Assembly (NCBI GenBank): GCA_009926405.1
Contig: RFOZ01000004.1
Coordinates: 1-34,950 of the forward strand
Direction: 5' to 3'
DNA length: 34,950 bases
From: Cytophagia bacterium
GTDB taxonomy: Bacteria > Bacteroidota > Bacteroidia > UBA7662
Of the stretch, positions 1 through 8,547 are shown in pieces. The position numbers and the translations under genes were made by a program. The notes beneath the pieces are model-generated. The model saw only the letters and a list, made by a program, of their open reading frames with translations. It made no database searches and was not told the DNA's origin. Position 1 is the stretch's first letter. Each line of letters begins with the position of its first letter.

Positions 1-2
1 AG

Positions 3-248
3 GGTCAAAACGTGGATTCCCGGGTCATCCGCATCAGCATTGATAGCTTGTCGGTTTATCATCTCGAACAAAAGCCTTTGTCAAAACTTGAATTGCAGGC
101 CGAAATCCGAACCTTGGCCGCGACAGACACGGGTCAAACCCTCTTGTTGCAGGCTCATCAACGGGTGCCTGTCCAGGAAGTGGTGGATGTGATGCAATGG
201 TCCCGGGAAGCCGGTCTCAAAATGGTGTTAGCAACCGACCCTCGATGA
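3..248 (+). CDS. exbD: ExbD/TolR-family biopolymer transport protein, C-terminal part
   Basis: The window opens inside this gene. The reading frame is open from base 3, so the GTG at 12 given in the ORF track is an internal valine and not a start. About 81 residues remain. They match the periplasmic C-terminal domain of ExbD/TolR proteins, with a beta-strand/linker pattern followed by the usual ending in which 'VVDVMQWSREAGLKMVLAT' forms the last helix and strand. ExbD works with ExbB in the inner membrane to pass proton-motive energy to TonB. The tonB-like gene follows directly, its ATG overlapping this gene's TGA (ATGA), which suggests translational coupling. The N-terminal membrane helix and its conserved Asp lie upstream of the window and cannot be checked. 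Confidence 0.85.
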   Translation, partial: GQNVDSRVIRISIDSLSVYHLEQKPLSKLELQAEIRTLAATDTGQTLLLQAHQRVPVQEVVDVMQWSREAGLKMVLATDPR

Positions 249-985
249 AGGCAACGATCGGACGTTCCGGTTCGGCTTGGCTGATTTCCCTGGTTCTTCA
301 TGGGTTCCTGCTGTTCTTGATGGCGTTGCTCCATCTTGGATTGCCTGTTGAACCACCCCGACCATCCCCCGGAGGGGGCTTGGCTTTGGCCTTGGGTGTC
401 GAAGATGGGCAGGAGGAGGTCGCGCCTGCCTTGCCGCCAAGTGGTAGCGACAATACCGGGTCGGATCAGCCTGAGCCGGTTCCTAACACCCCCACCCTGA
501 ACCAAAGCATTACCCAGGACCAAGAAGAAGCCCCCGTGGTCACCCCCAATCCTGTAAACAAACCGATGGATCCCCGCCTTCAGAGGCTTTTACAACGCCA
601 GGGTCAACCGAACCCCAACAGCGGAAAAACCGAGGCTTCCAAGGGCCAAAAAGACGGCACAGCGTCGTCCAACAACTCGGGGCAATCGGGCGGTGGAGGT
701 TTTTCGGCCCATGGGGAAGGTTTGGAGAACCGTGGGTTTTCAAAAAGTCCTGACCCCGAGGATTTTCGAATCCTGGATGCCCGGGTTGTAATTCCCATCG
801 AAGTGGACAGGGAGGGAAAGGTCCGAGTCACCGGTCCACCCCTCAGCACCAAGCCCCTTAATGCCCAACAAAAACGTGCTTTGGTAGAGGCCACCCAAAA
901 CGCTCGTTTTCGCCCCAACCCGGAATTGGCGTCCATGCAGCGTGGCAAATTGGTTTTTGAATTGCAAATCAAGAGCCGGTCTTGA
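245..985 (+). CDS. TonB-like energy transducer
   Basis: The protein has 246 residues if it starts at the ATG at 245, which overlaps the exbD stop as ATGA. The ORF-track start at 197 would add 16 residues inside exbD and is unlikely. A single membrane helix lies at about residues 11-33 and contains S15 and H19, spaced like the SxxxH motif of TonB that contacts ExbB/ExbD. A long low-complexity linker rich in Pro, Gly, Asn and Gln follows (about 35-165). The C-terminal region (about 170-246) resembles a short TonB C-terminal domain, ending in a strand pattern like 'KLVFELQIKSRS'. It should span the periplasm and energise TonB-dependent outer-membrane transporters. The fold assignment of the C-terminal domain is less certain than the context and helix. 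Confidence 0.8.
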   Translation: MKATIGRSGSAWLISLVLHGFLLFLMALLHLGLPVEPPRPSPGGGLALALGVEDGQEEVAPALPPSGSDNTGSDQPEPVPNTPTLNQSITQDQEEAPVVTPNPVNKPMDPRLQRLLQRQGQPNPNSGKTEASKGQKDGTASSNNSGQSGGGGFSAHGEGLENRGFSKSPDPEDFRILDARVVIPIEVDREGKVRVTGPPLSTKPLNAQQKRALVEATQNARFRPNPELASMQRGKLVFELQIKSRS

Positions 986-2322
986 TGGAAAAATTCCAGT
1001 CTTACGAAGAAACCTACCGATGGTTGTTGGAGCATTTGCCCATGTATCAACGGATTGGTCCGCCGGCCTACAAGGAGGGCTTGGATCGTATTAAGGCTTT
1101 GTGCCAGTTTCTTGAACAGCCCCAAGACCGGATGGGTTTTGTCATCCATGTCGCAGGAACCAACGGCAAAGGCTCTGTTTGCCATGCCATAGCCTCGGTC
1201 TTGCAGGCCTGCGGTTACAAAACCGGACTCTTTACGTCCCCCCACCTCCGGGATTTTAGAGAACGCATTCGGATCAACGGCCAATGCATCGGGCCGACCG
1301 AGGTCATGGCCGGAGTTGATCGGATGCGCCAGGCGCCTGGTTCTTTGGAAGCTTCCTTTTTTGAGTTTACCACCGCCCTTGCCTTTGAGCATTTTGCATC
1401 CCATCGTGTTGATTTTGCGGTCATTGAAACAGGTTTGGGGGGTCGTTTGGATTCCACCAATGTGGTGAAACCGGGTTTGACAGCCATCACCCACATTGAT
1501 TGGGACCATATGAATTTGTTGGGTAATGCTTTGCCGCTCATCGCTGCCGAAAAAGCGGGCATCATCAAGAAGGGGGTGCCTGTGGTCATCGGGCGAACCC
1601 AGGAAGAGGATGTCAACCGTGTTTTTGAGAACAAGGCCCATGAACTACGCTGCTTGTTAACCTACGCTGATCGGGTATATCGACTTGAATCCACGGGAGA
1701 GTCCCTGGCGATGGGGTTGGCAGAATGGAAGGTATTGCGCTTGGGACGGGCTCAAGAACAACCCCTGCAAACGGATCTGCTTGGACATACCCAAGGTGAA
1801 AACCTAGCCCAAGTTTTGACCATGGTGGAAGTACTGCGTAATGCAGGCGTAGAGCTGGAAGAACCCAAAGTTCGAGAGGGTTTGTTATCGGTTGTTCGTA
1901 ACACAGGAATGCAAGGGCGTTGGCAGGTATTGGGGCAAAACCCCTTGCGCATTGTTGACGTGGCTCACAACCCCGAAGGAATTCAACACGCCCTTGAACA
2001 AGCGGCCACCTACCGAAAACCAGAATCATGGTCGGTGGTCTTGGGTGTCTCGGCGGATAAAGACATCGATCCGATCCTTCACAGAATGCCCAGGTCGGCG
2101 CGGTATTATTTTGCAGCGCCCGATAACCCGCGGTCATTGCCGGCCGAAGTTTTGGCTCAAAAAGCCAACGCCGTCGGTTTGGAAGGGTTGGCCTACAAAT
2201 CCGTTGAAGAGGCTTGGAATCAAGCGGTTAATGAATCAAATCCCCATGGTTTGGTGCTGGCCCTGGGGAGTTTTTTTGTGGTGGCCGAAATCCCCCTCGT
2301 AGACTCTACATCCCATGGCTAG
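985..2322 (+). CDS. folC: Bifunctional dihydrofolate synthase / folylpolyglutamate synthase
   Basis: The 445-residue protein has the family's usual length and motifs. The P-loop is 'AGTNGKGS', followed by the folate-binding 'LFTSPHL' and 'ETGLGGRLDSTN', and by the C-terminal-domain signature 'DVAHNPEG'. FolC adds L-glutamate to dihydropteroate and then to folates, using ATP in the cytoplasm. The ATG at 985 overlaps the tonB TGA (TGATG); the ORF-track TTG at 982 is one codon upstream and less likely. Its 3' end overlaps rnhA by 8 bp. The exbD-tonB-folC order is common in Bacteroidota and probably reflects one transcript, although the functions are unrelated. A second folate gene, folD, lies near the other end of the window. 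Confidence 0.96.
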   Translation: MEKFQSYEETYRWLLEHLPMYQRIGPPAYKEGLDRIKALCQFLEQPQDRMGFVIHVAGTNGKGSVCHAIASVLQACGYKTGLFTSPHLRDFRERIRINGQCIGPTEVMAGVDRMRQAPGSLEASFFEFTTALAFEHFASHRVDFAVIETGLGGRLDSTNVVKPGLTAITHIDWDHMNLLGNALPLIAAEKAGIIKKGVPVVIGRTQEEDVNRVFENKAHELRCLLTYADRVYRLESTGESLAMGLAEWKVLRLGRAQEQPLQTDLLGHTQGENLAQVLTMVEVLRNAGVELEEPKVREGLLSVVRNTGMQGRWQVLGQNPLRIVDVAHNPEGIQHALEQAATYRKPESWSVVLGVSADKDIDPILHRMPRSARYYFAAPDNPRSLPAEVLAQKANAVGLEGLAYKSVEEAWNQAVNESNPHGLVLALGSFFVVAEIPLVDSTSHG

Positions 2323-2776
2323 CATCGACATTTATACCGATGGTTCTGCCCTTGGGAATCCGGGCCCGGGTGGTTATGCTGCCGTGCTTTTGAGTGGTGA
2401 TCGGCGTCTTGAAATCAGCGGCGGGTTTGCATGCACCACCAACAACCGCATGGAACTTATGGCCGTGCTTGAGGCTCTCCAAGCATTGAAGGGAAACGAC
2501 CACACCATTCGTTTGTACAGCGATTCCAAATACGTGGTGGATGCCTTTGTAAAGGAATGGATAAGGGGTTGGCAACGCAGGTCTTGGAAAAATGTCAAAA
2601 ACGTCGATTTGTGGGAGAGGCTTTTGCCGCTGACCCAAAAGCACCGAATAACCTGGTGCTGGATTAAGGGCCATGCCGAAATTCCCGAAAACGAACGCTG
2701 CGATGTACTGGCCAAAGCCGCGGCTGGTTTACCGGGCCTCCAACCGGATACCGGCTACCTTGCTTCCATTCTTTGA
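2315..2776 (+). CDS. rnhA: Ribonuclease HI
   Basis: The 153-residue protein matches bacterial RNase HI along its whole length. It begins with 'IYTDGSALGNPGPGG' and carries all four acidic catalytic residues, read here as D9, E47, D70 ('LYSDSKYV') and D130, with the helper histidine in 'IKGHAEIPENERCD' (H120). It also has the basic Trp-rich handle region ('GWQRRSWKN'). It cuts the RNA strand of RNA-DNA hybrids, for example Okazaki primers and R-loops. Its start overlaps the end of folC by 8 bp. Its last 22 bp overlap the end of the convergent rdgB gene, so the two transcripts must overlap as well. Confidence 0.97.
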   Translation: MASIDIYTDGSALGNPGPGGYAAVLLSGDRRLEISGGFACTTNNRMELMAVLEALQALKGNDHTIRLYSDSKYVVDAFVKEWIRGWQRRSWKNVKNVDLWERLLPLTQKHRITWCWIKGHAEIPENERCDVLAKAAAGLPGLQPDTGYLASIL

Positions 2777-3351
2777 AAAAGAGCGCGGAGGGCAAGGGCC
2801 CTGTGCGAATATTGATTTTTGATAGCGGGCTCCAACTGAGCTAAACTAAATCCTTGGAAATTATCAGGTTCGAAAATCGGATCGTAACCAAAACCGTTCT
2901 GACCAACTGCTTGCCGAAGGATACGACCATGCCATCGACCTTCGACCCAAAGAGGATCCCCTTGACCGTCCCACCAACACAAAACACAAACAAAATAAGC
3001 CTCTCTTTCTTCGAGGTCTTTCATATTGGCGAGCAAAAGCCGAAGGTTCTCGGAATCGGACGCGGTCGGTCCGGCATAACGGGCGCTGTGCAAGCCCGGT
3101 TCACCTCCGAGAGCCGGAACTATCAACCCTGAATCATCGGCCAAAGCCGGAAAACCACTGGCCCAATGAGCCGATTCGGCCTTTAAAAAAGCGTTCTGGG
3201 CAAAGGTTGTACCCGTTTCGGAAGGAACCTCGGTCAATCCGCAGTCGGCCAAGCTTAGGAGTTGAACCCTGTCCAGGGTCCATTGCGCCTTAAATTCTCT
3301 GGTTTTCCCTTGGTTATGGGTCGCAAGGACCCAAGTATCTTGCGTATTCAC
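2755..3351 (-). CDS. rdgB: XTP/dITP diphosphatase (HAM1/RdgB family)
   Basis: The protein has 198 residues, normal for the family. Motifs are 'ATHNQGKTREF' at the N-terminus, 'ADDSGL', 'GLHSARYAG', 'GFGYDPIF' and the closing 'SHRALAL'. It hydrolyses non-canonical purine nucleotides (ITP, dITP, XTP) to monophosphates plus pyrophosphate and so keeps them out of DNA and RNA. The start is GTG: it is the first possible start after the in-frame TAA of the upstream gene, 6 bp away, so the two minus-strand genes are probably co-transcribed. The 3' end overlaps convergent rnhA by 22 bp. Confidence 0.95.
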   Translation of the reverse strand: MNTQDTWVLATHNQGKTREFKAQWTLDRVQLLSLADCGLTEVPSETGTTFAQNAFLKAESAHWASGFPALADDSGLIVPALGGEPGLHSARYAGPTASDSENLRLLLANMKDLEEREAYFVCVLCWWDGQGDPLWVEGRWHGRILRQAVGQNGFGYDPIFEPDNFQGFSLAQLEPAIKNQYSHRALALRALFQRMEAR

Positions 3352-3357
3352 GTTTGC

Positions 3358-3810
3358 TTAGGCCGAAAAGTCTTTCCAGCTTTTGATTTGTTGCCAAAGT
3401 GTTTTTTTGGCATCGGGATCTTCGAGCATATGGCGCAAGGAAACGGAGCTCACCCATAAATCAGGTCGCTGGCCTCCCGAGCCAGTTACAGGTAGCTGAA
3501 TTCCAAAAGCAATTAAACGATTTTTGATCCAGGGTTCCCACGAAATTACCGGTCCGGTATGCAAAAAAACTGCATCCATGGATAGGTTCAGGGCTCCCAG
3601 AATTTTGGACAAGAGTTCCGTTTCAAGGGAGTTCGGGGTTTGGTCAACAACCACAATCAACAAAGTTGCAGAAAAAGGGTCGTTGGGGCTCTTTGGGGAG
3701 GCAGGCTGGGTCAGATATACCAGGGTATCCCGTCCCAGGACCCATTCTTCCCACAGGGCATCCCCGACCTGCTGGTTCCAAAGCGGGGAACTTAGGGTGT
3801 TAGAGTCCAT
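3358..3810 (-). CDS. Small protein, possibly a DNA polymerase III psi (HolD)-like subunit
   Basis: The protein has 150 residues with no signal peptide or membrane helix. The middle shows an alternating hydrophobic strand ('ATLLIVVV'), then a helix containing 'LLSKILGALNLSMDAVFL', then another strand/helix pair. The C-terminus has 'VSLRHMLEDPDAKKTLWQQIK'. This layout resembles the psi-like subunits annotated in other Bacteroidota, but the family is poorly conserved and I cannot confirm it. It lies just upstream of rdgB on the same strand, which would suit a replication-linked role. A TA-n-TTTG box (TAATTTG, minus strand, 3837-3831), one base shorter than the usual spacing, may serve as its promoter. 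I am sure it is a gene and unsure of its function. Confidence 0.6.
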   Translation of the reverse strand: MDSNTLSSPLWNQQVGDALWEEWVLGRDTLVYLTQPASPKSPNDPFSATLLIVVVDQTPNSLETELLSKILGALNLSMDAVFLHTGPVISWEPWIKNRLIAFGIQLPVTGSGGQRPDLWVSSVSLRHMLEDPDAKKTLWQQIKSWKDFSA

Positions 3811-3851
3811 GTCTTACCGAGTTAAGTATGCAAATTACGCGGTATTTGACC

Positions 3852-3859
3852 TATTTTTG
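3852..3859 (+). promoter_or_regulatory. Candidate -7 promoter box of ilvE
   Basis: TATTTTTG matches the Bacteroidota -7 consensus TAnnTTTG exactly. It lies 14 bp before the ilvE ATG in the 63-bp divergent gap. By analogy with the rnpB spacing, transcription would start near 3864, giving a leader of about 10 nt. No good -33 TTTG is visible at the usual distance. Confidence 0.5.
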
Positions 3860-3873
3860 GACAAAAACCTGCC

Positions 3874-4929
3874 ATGGACGCCATTCCAATTACCCGCCTT
3901 CCTGTTTCGCGTCTAACCTCTGTGGATTTTGAGGATTTACCTTTTGGAAAGGTCTTTGCCGATCACATGTTTGTGGCAGAATACGAAGGAGGACGTTGGC
4001 AAAACGCCCGCATTGTCCCCTACGGTGAAATCCCTACCAATCCAGCTATTTCAGCTCTGCATTACGGTCAGTCCATTTTTGAAGGCCTCAAAGCCTATCG
4101 CAATCAAAAGGATGAAGTTCAAATCTTTAGGCCTTACGATAACATGAGTCGTATGATTCGTTCAGCAGGACGACTCTGCATGCCGGCCGTTACCGAAGAT
4201 ATTTTTATAGGCGGCCTCAAGGCCTTGATTGAATTGGACCAAGAATGGGTACCCCGCCAACCAGGATACTCCCTTTATATCCGACCTTTTATGTATGCGA
4301 TCGATGAGTATGTTGGTATTCGCCCCTCGGATTCGTATCGCTTTATTATTTTCAATTGCCCGGTCGGGAATTACTACACAGCCCCGTTGCATGTCAAGGT
4401 CTCTGATCGTTATGTGAGGGCCTTTCCAATGGGCACTGGGTTTGCCAAGGTTGCCGGCAATTATGCCGCCGGAATGCTACCCCTCAAACATGCCCGGGAA
4501 GCCGGGTACGATCAACTCGTTTGGTTGGATGGCAAGGAAATGAAATACATCGAAGAATCAGGGACCATGAATTTGTTCTTTCAGATTGGAAACACCCTGG
4601 TGACCCCCATTGCGGACGGAACCATTCTGGAGGGTATTACCCGTGATAGTATTCTAGGACTTGCCATCGAAGCCGGTTTGCCGGTCGAGGTCCGCAAAAT
4701 CAGCATCGACGAAGTTGTCGCCGCCTACGATCGTGGTGAACTCAAGGATGCTTTTGGCACCGGAACAGCCGCCACGGTGGCGCCCATTTCCAGTATCACG
4801 GTTCAAGATCGACGCTTGGAACTTCCCGCGATGGAAAACCGTACCTATTCAACCCTCTTGGGTCGGATGCTGGATGATATCAAGACCGGCAAAACCCAAG
4901 ACACCCGCGGTTGGATTATGAAAATCTAA
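3874..4929 (+). CDS. ilvE: Branched-chain amino acid aminotransferase
   Basis: The 351-residue fold-type IV PLP enzyme has 'ALHYGQSIFEGLKAYR' near residue 60 and the PLP-binding lysine in 'FAKVAGNY' (K192). 'YIEESGTMNLFF' and 'GTGTAATVAPI' line the phosphate- and substrate-binding sites. The length and motifs fit the long BCAT form seen in Bacteroidota and eukaryotes rather than the shorter E. coli type. It transfers amino groups between Glu and the keto acids of Leu, Ile and Val. The two M16 peptidase genes follow on the same strand after 45 and 27 bp, so they may share its transcript, though there is no obvious functional link. Confidence 0.95.
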   Translation: MDAIPITRLPVSRLTSVDFEDLPFGKVFADHMFVAEYEGGRWQNARIVPYGEIPTNPAISALHYGQSIFEGLKAYRNQKDEVQIFRPYDNMSRMIRSAGRLCMPAVTEDIFIGGLKALIELDQEWVPRQPGYSLYIRPFMYAIDEYVGIRPSDSYRFIIFNCPVGNYYTAPLHVKVSDRYVRAFPMGTGFAKVAGNYAAGMLPLKHAREAGYDQLVWLDGKEMKYIEESGTMNLFFQIGNTLVTPIADGTILEGITRDSILGLAIEAGLPVEVRKISIDEVVAAYDRGELKDAFGTGTAATVAPISSITVQDRRLELPAMENRTYSTLLGRMLDDIKTGKTQDTRGWIMKI

Positions 4930-4974
4930 CCCGCCCAAGACTTCTCAATCCCTTTCTCTTTAACCCTATACCTT

Positions 4975-6318
4975 ATGTCCATTCCTCCCTTGAAACGATT
5001 GTTAGGAACCGTATGCGCTGGCCTACTCCTCATGAACGCGTTGGTTACCCAATCAACGGCCCAAGTGATTTCTTTTGAACGATATTCCTTGCCCAACGGC
5101 CTCAAAGTGCTTCTACACCAGGACACCACCACCCCTATTGTGGCCGTTACGGTTTCCTACAAAGTGGGTAGCAAAAACGAAGATCCCCAACGCACCGGTT
5201 TTGCCCATTTCTTTGAGCATTTGCTCTTTGAAGGTAGTGAAAACATTGGTCGAGGGGAATACATGAAATTGGTTAAAACTAATGGCGGTGTCCTCAATGC
5301 AAACACCTTTTATGACCGAACTTTTTATTTTGAAATCCTTCCTTCCAATCAATTGGAACTGGGTCTCTGGATGGAAAGTGAGCGGATGCTTCATGCCAAA
5401 ATCGAAGATCAGGGTATTGAAACCCAGCGCGAAGTAGTTAAAGAAGAAAGGCGTCAGCGCTATGATAACACCCCCTACGGTGGTCTGTTGGATCAGACCA
5501 TGCGCCGAACCTTTTTGGCACACCCTTACGGTCGCTCGGTCATTGGTTCGATGGACCATCTAAATTCAGCCCGCAAAGAAGAATTCATGGACTTCTACCG
5601 CACCTTCTATGTCCCTGATAATGCGGTGTTATCGATTGCCGGCGATTTTAACAATGCCCAAGTCAAAGCATGGATTGATCGGTATTTTGGAAATATTCCT
5701 GCTTCGACCCGCCCCATTCCCCGCCCAAATCCCGAAGAGCCTATCCAAACCACCGAGCGCAGGGACACCGTTTACGATAACATCCAATTACCAGCGGTGG
5801 TGCATTCCTTCAAAATGCCGGCCCAAGGCACCCCTGATTTTTATCCGATGAGCATGCTGACCAGTCTTCTTTCCCAGGGAGCCTCTTCGCGCTTTCAAAA
5901 ATCAATAGTTGACAAAGAACAAAAGGCCGTGGCTGTCGGAGCATTTCCTTTGGGTATGGTGGACCACAGCGTAGCAATTATGTATGGTATCGTGAATATG
6001 GGCGTTGGTCCGGATAGTTTGGATGCATCCATGCGTGCCCAGTACCAAAGGATTCGGGATGAATTGACGGACCCCAAGGAACTTGCCAAACTGGTGAACC
6101 AACTCGAAAACGATCGAATCGCTCAATTAGGCAGTGTTCAGGGCATCGCTGAACAATTGAGTGATTATGAATTGTTCTATGGAGATGCCAACTTGATTAA
6201 CACTGAATTTGAGCGTTTTCGCCAAGTAACACCTCAGGATTTGCAACGAGTAGCGCGCCGGTATTTGGTTCCGGAGAACCAAGTCACTTTGTACTACCTA
6301 GCTCATCCCAAACCGTAG
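4975..6318 (+). CDS. Secreted M16 (pitrilysin-family) zinc peptidase, catalytically intact
   Basis: The protein has 447 residues. An N-terminal signal peptide (about 1-30, ending 'STAQ') predicts export to the periplasm. The inverted zinc motif HxxEH is 'HFFEH' at residues 78-82, and the third ligand is supplied by a Glu in 'VVKEERRQR' (157/158), at the usual spacing. 'NANTFYDRTFYFE' and 'DNTPYGG' are also family features. The length is that of a two-domain half-clamshell, so a partner is expected. The next gene encodes an M16 protein without the zinc site, so the two probably form an alpha/beta-type heterodimer that degrades peptides in the envelope. The precise substrates cannot be inferred. 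Confidence 0.92.
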   Translation: MSIPPLKRLLGTVCAGLLLMNALVTQSTAQVISFERYSLPNGLKVLLHQDTTTPIVAVTVSYKVGSKNEDPQRTGFAHFFEHLLFEGSENIGRGEYMKLVKTNGGVLNANTFYDRTFYFEILPSNQLELGLWMESERMLHAKIEDQGIETQREVVKEERRQRYDNTPYGGLLDQTMRRTFLAHPYGRSVIGSMDHLNSARKEEFMDFYRTFYVPDNAVLSIAGDFNNAQVKAWIDRYFGNIPASTRPIPRPNPEEPIQTTERRDTVYDNIQLPAVVHSFKMPAQGTPDFYPMSMLTSLLSQGASSRFQKSIVDKEQKAVAVGAFPLGMVDHSVAIMYGIVNMGVGPDSLDASMRAQYQRIRDELTDPKELAKLVNQLENDRIAQLGSVQGIAEQLSDYELFYGDANLINTEFERFRQVTPQDLQRVARRYLVPENQVTLYYLAHPKP

Positions 6319-6345
6319 TTTCCCACCCCTTTACCCTCCTATTCC

Positions 6346-8547
6346 ATGGCTTCTTCCTCCAACTCATTTCGCATGTTACGATTTTTGATTCTTTTGATTG
6401 GTCTTTTAGGGTCCGGACTTCATAACGACCCAATCTTGGCCCAAGGCACCAAATCATTGCCCAAGGCCAAATCCTCCAAAGTCCTTAAAACTCCACCGCC
6501 GACCCAAGCACCGGTTCCTTTGGACCGCAGCGTTCGACCTTCAGCGGGTCCTGCCCCGGAAATTCGTTGGTCCGAAGCCGAGCGTTGGGAATTGCCCAAC
6601 GGGCTAAAAGTTTTTTTGGTTCGTAACACCAAATTACCCAGGGTCTCTGTTTCCCTCGTTTGGGACTACGATCCCGTGGCCGAAGGTTCCAAGGCAGGGG
6701 TCTCCGCTCTTACCGGCGAAATGATCCGCAGTGGAACCCGGGACAAAACCAAGGAGGCTTTGGATGAGGCCATCGACGGCTTAGGAGCGACCCTTACAAC
6801 ATCATCCAATGCGTTGTATGCTTCGTGTTTGAGTCGAAACACCGCACCTTTGATGGCTCTTATTGGTGAGATGCTGACCCAGCCTGCCTACAGAGCCCAG
6901 GAATTGGAGCGCTTGCGTAAGCAGTCTATTTCGGGCCTTGAAAGCGAGCAGACCAATGCTGAATCCATTGCGGGCCGCGTACTACCTCGCTTGCTTTACG
7001 GCTCAACGCATCCCTATGGAGAAATCCAAACCCAAAAAGGTCTTGAATCCATTACCCTGTCCGATTGTGAAAGCTTTAGGGATCGTTACCTCAGACCCAA
7101 TGTGGCTTATTTGGCTTTGGTTGGCGATATTGACAGGGCTACCGCCGAATCCTTGACCCGCCAAACCTTGGGGAATTGGGCTGCCGCCGAAGTTCCAACC
7201 CAAAAATACCCGGTTCCGACCAATGCAAACGGTGTTAGGGTGGTGATTGTTGATCGTCCCCAAGCGGTTCAAACGGTTATTCGAATCGCCAACACCGTGC
7301 AACTGGTTCCAGGTTCTCCAGATTACATTCCGTCGATGGTTATGAATACCATTTTAGGGGCCAGCGATGCCCGCCTCTTTGATAACCTGCGAGAAACCCA
7401 CGGGTATACGTACGGGGCCTATTCCTCGCTGACCCGGGATCCCTTGGTTGGGCAATTCAGGGCGTATGCCCAGGTGCGCAATGCCGTTACGGATAGTGCT
7501 ATTCGTGAATTTTTTTATGAATTGAACCGTATCAGGGATTCCCTGGTTCCGGCCGATGAACTACAAGGTGTCCAGAATTATCTCAACGGTACCTTTTCAA
7601 TCGCATTGCAGAATCCCCAAACTGTGGCAGGATTCTACATTGATCAGGAACGTTACCGCATGTCGCCCACCTATTTCCGCAACTATCTCCAAGATTTAGC
7701 CCAGGTAGATCGCGAAGCGGTGCAGACCATGGCGCGCAAAATGATACAGCCTGCGTCTTGTGTTGTGTTATGTGTGGGAAAAGGCAGTGAAATCGCCCCA
7801 AAGCTTCGTTCCATGGACAGCGACGGGGTGATTGAGTGGCTTGATTGGAATGGAGAATCGGCCCCGGATCCTACGGCCTTGAAACTACCAGAAGGTACCA
7901 CCTTGACCTCTGTTCTTGACAAGTACATTGTCAACACGGGGGGTGCCAAAAACTGGTCCAAAGTAAAGGGTCTGCGCATGACCATGTCGGCTACCCTCCA
8001 AGGGATGAACCTTGAAATGATCCAAACCAAGCAAACCAAACCCGCTGCTTCGCTCACCAAAGTCCGCCTCAACAATTCCATGGAGCTTACGTCGGATTTG
8101 TACATCAAAGGCAAGATGACCCGCAAATCCATGCAGGGAACCAAAGAAGTTGAAGGGGAAGAACTGGCCCACGAAGCCATGGAAGCCACCCCGTTACCTG
8201 AAATGTTATGGATGAACGGGCAACACCCAAAACTTAGTTTGGCAGGTGCTGTGATGGTTGATGGTCAACTTTGTGCCAAATTGGATTGGAAATTCGAGAA
8301 TGGGACCATCGAAAGCCATGTTTACAATCTACAAACCGGACTCAAAGTGCAATCCATGCGTGTTTCCAAAGGTCCTGACGGCAAAGACGCCTTGTCGACC
8401 ACCGGATACGATGATTACCGCGATCTGGGCAAGGGCCTCAAAGTACCCCACAAAGTCAAAATAAGCATGGGCCCCGAATCCATTGAATTCAACCTTACCG
8501 AGGGCGTATTGAACCCACGCTTTAGCGAAGCTGACTTTAAACACTAA
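6346..8547 (+). CDS. Secreted M16-family protein without zinc site, with extra C-terminal domain
   Basis: The protein has 733 residues and an N-terminal signal or anchor (about 10-33) followed by a Pro/Lys-rich linker. Two M16 domains cover about 80-510. At the position of HxxEH the sequence reads 'ALTGE' (121-125), so both His ligands and the catalytic Glu are gone. The substrate-binding segment 'THGYTYGAYSSL' in the second M16 domain is kept, as in non-catalytic partner subunits. The remaining about 200 residues (540-733) form an additional beta-rich region resembling LolA-like or lipoprotein-sorting folds; this is only a weak impression. It lies 27 bp after the active M16 gene and is probably its partner. 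Its TAA overlaps the stop of the convergent thioesterase gene. Confidence 0.88.
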   Translation: MASSSNSFRMLRFLILLIGLLGSGLHNDPILAQGTKSLPKAKSSKVLKTPPPTQAPVPLDRSVRPSAGPAPEIRWSEAERWELPNGLKVFLVRNTKLPRVSVSLVWDYDPVAEGSKAGVSALTGEMIRSGTRDKTKEALDEAIDGLGATLTTSSNALYASCLSRNTAPLMALIGEMLTQPAYRAQELERLRKQSISGLESEQTNAESIAGRVLPRLLYGSTHPYGEIQTQKGLESITLSDCESFRDRYLRPNVAYLALVGDIDRATAESLTRQTLGNWAAAEVPTQKYPVPTNANGVRVVIVDRPQAVQTVIRIANTVQLVPGSPDYIPSMVMNTILGASDARLFDNLRETHGYTYGAYSSLTRDPLVGQFRAYAQVRNAVTDSAIREFFYELNRIRDSLVPADELQGVQNYLNGTFSIALQNPQTVAGFYIDQERYRMSPTYFRNYLQDLAQVDREAVQTMARKMIQPASCVVLCVGKGSEIAPKLRSMDSDGVIEWLDWNGESAPDPTALKLPEGTTLTSVLDKYIVNTGGAKNWSKVKGLRMTMSATLQGMNLEMIQTKQTKPAASLTKVRLNNSMELTSDLYIKGKMTRKSMQGTKEVEGEELAHEAMEATPLPEMLWMNGQHPKLSLAGAVMVDGQLCAKLDWKFENGTIESHVYNLQTGLKVQSMRVSKGPDGKDALSTTGYDDYRDLGKGLKVPHKVKISMGPESIEFNLTEGVLNPRFSEADFKH

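Noticed and set aside
604-1641. 345-residue minus-strand ORF opposite tonB and folC
   Set aside because: It lies wholly opposite two well-supported genes and its translation shows no domain; it is a shadow frame.
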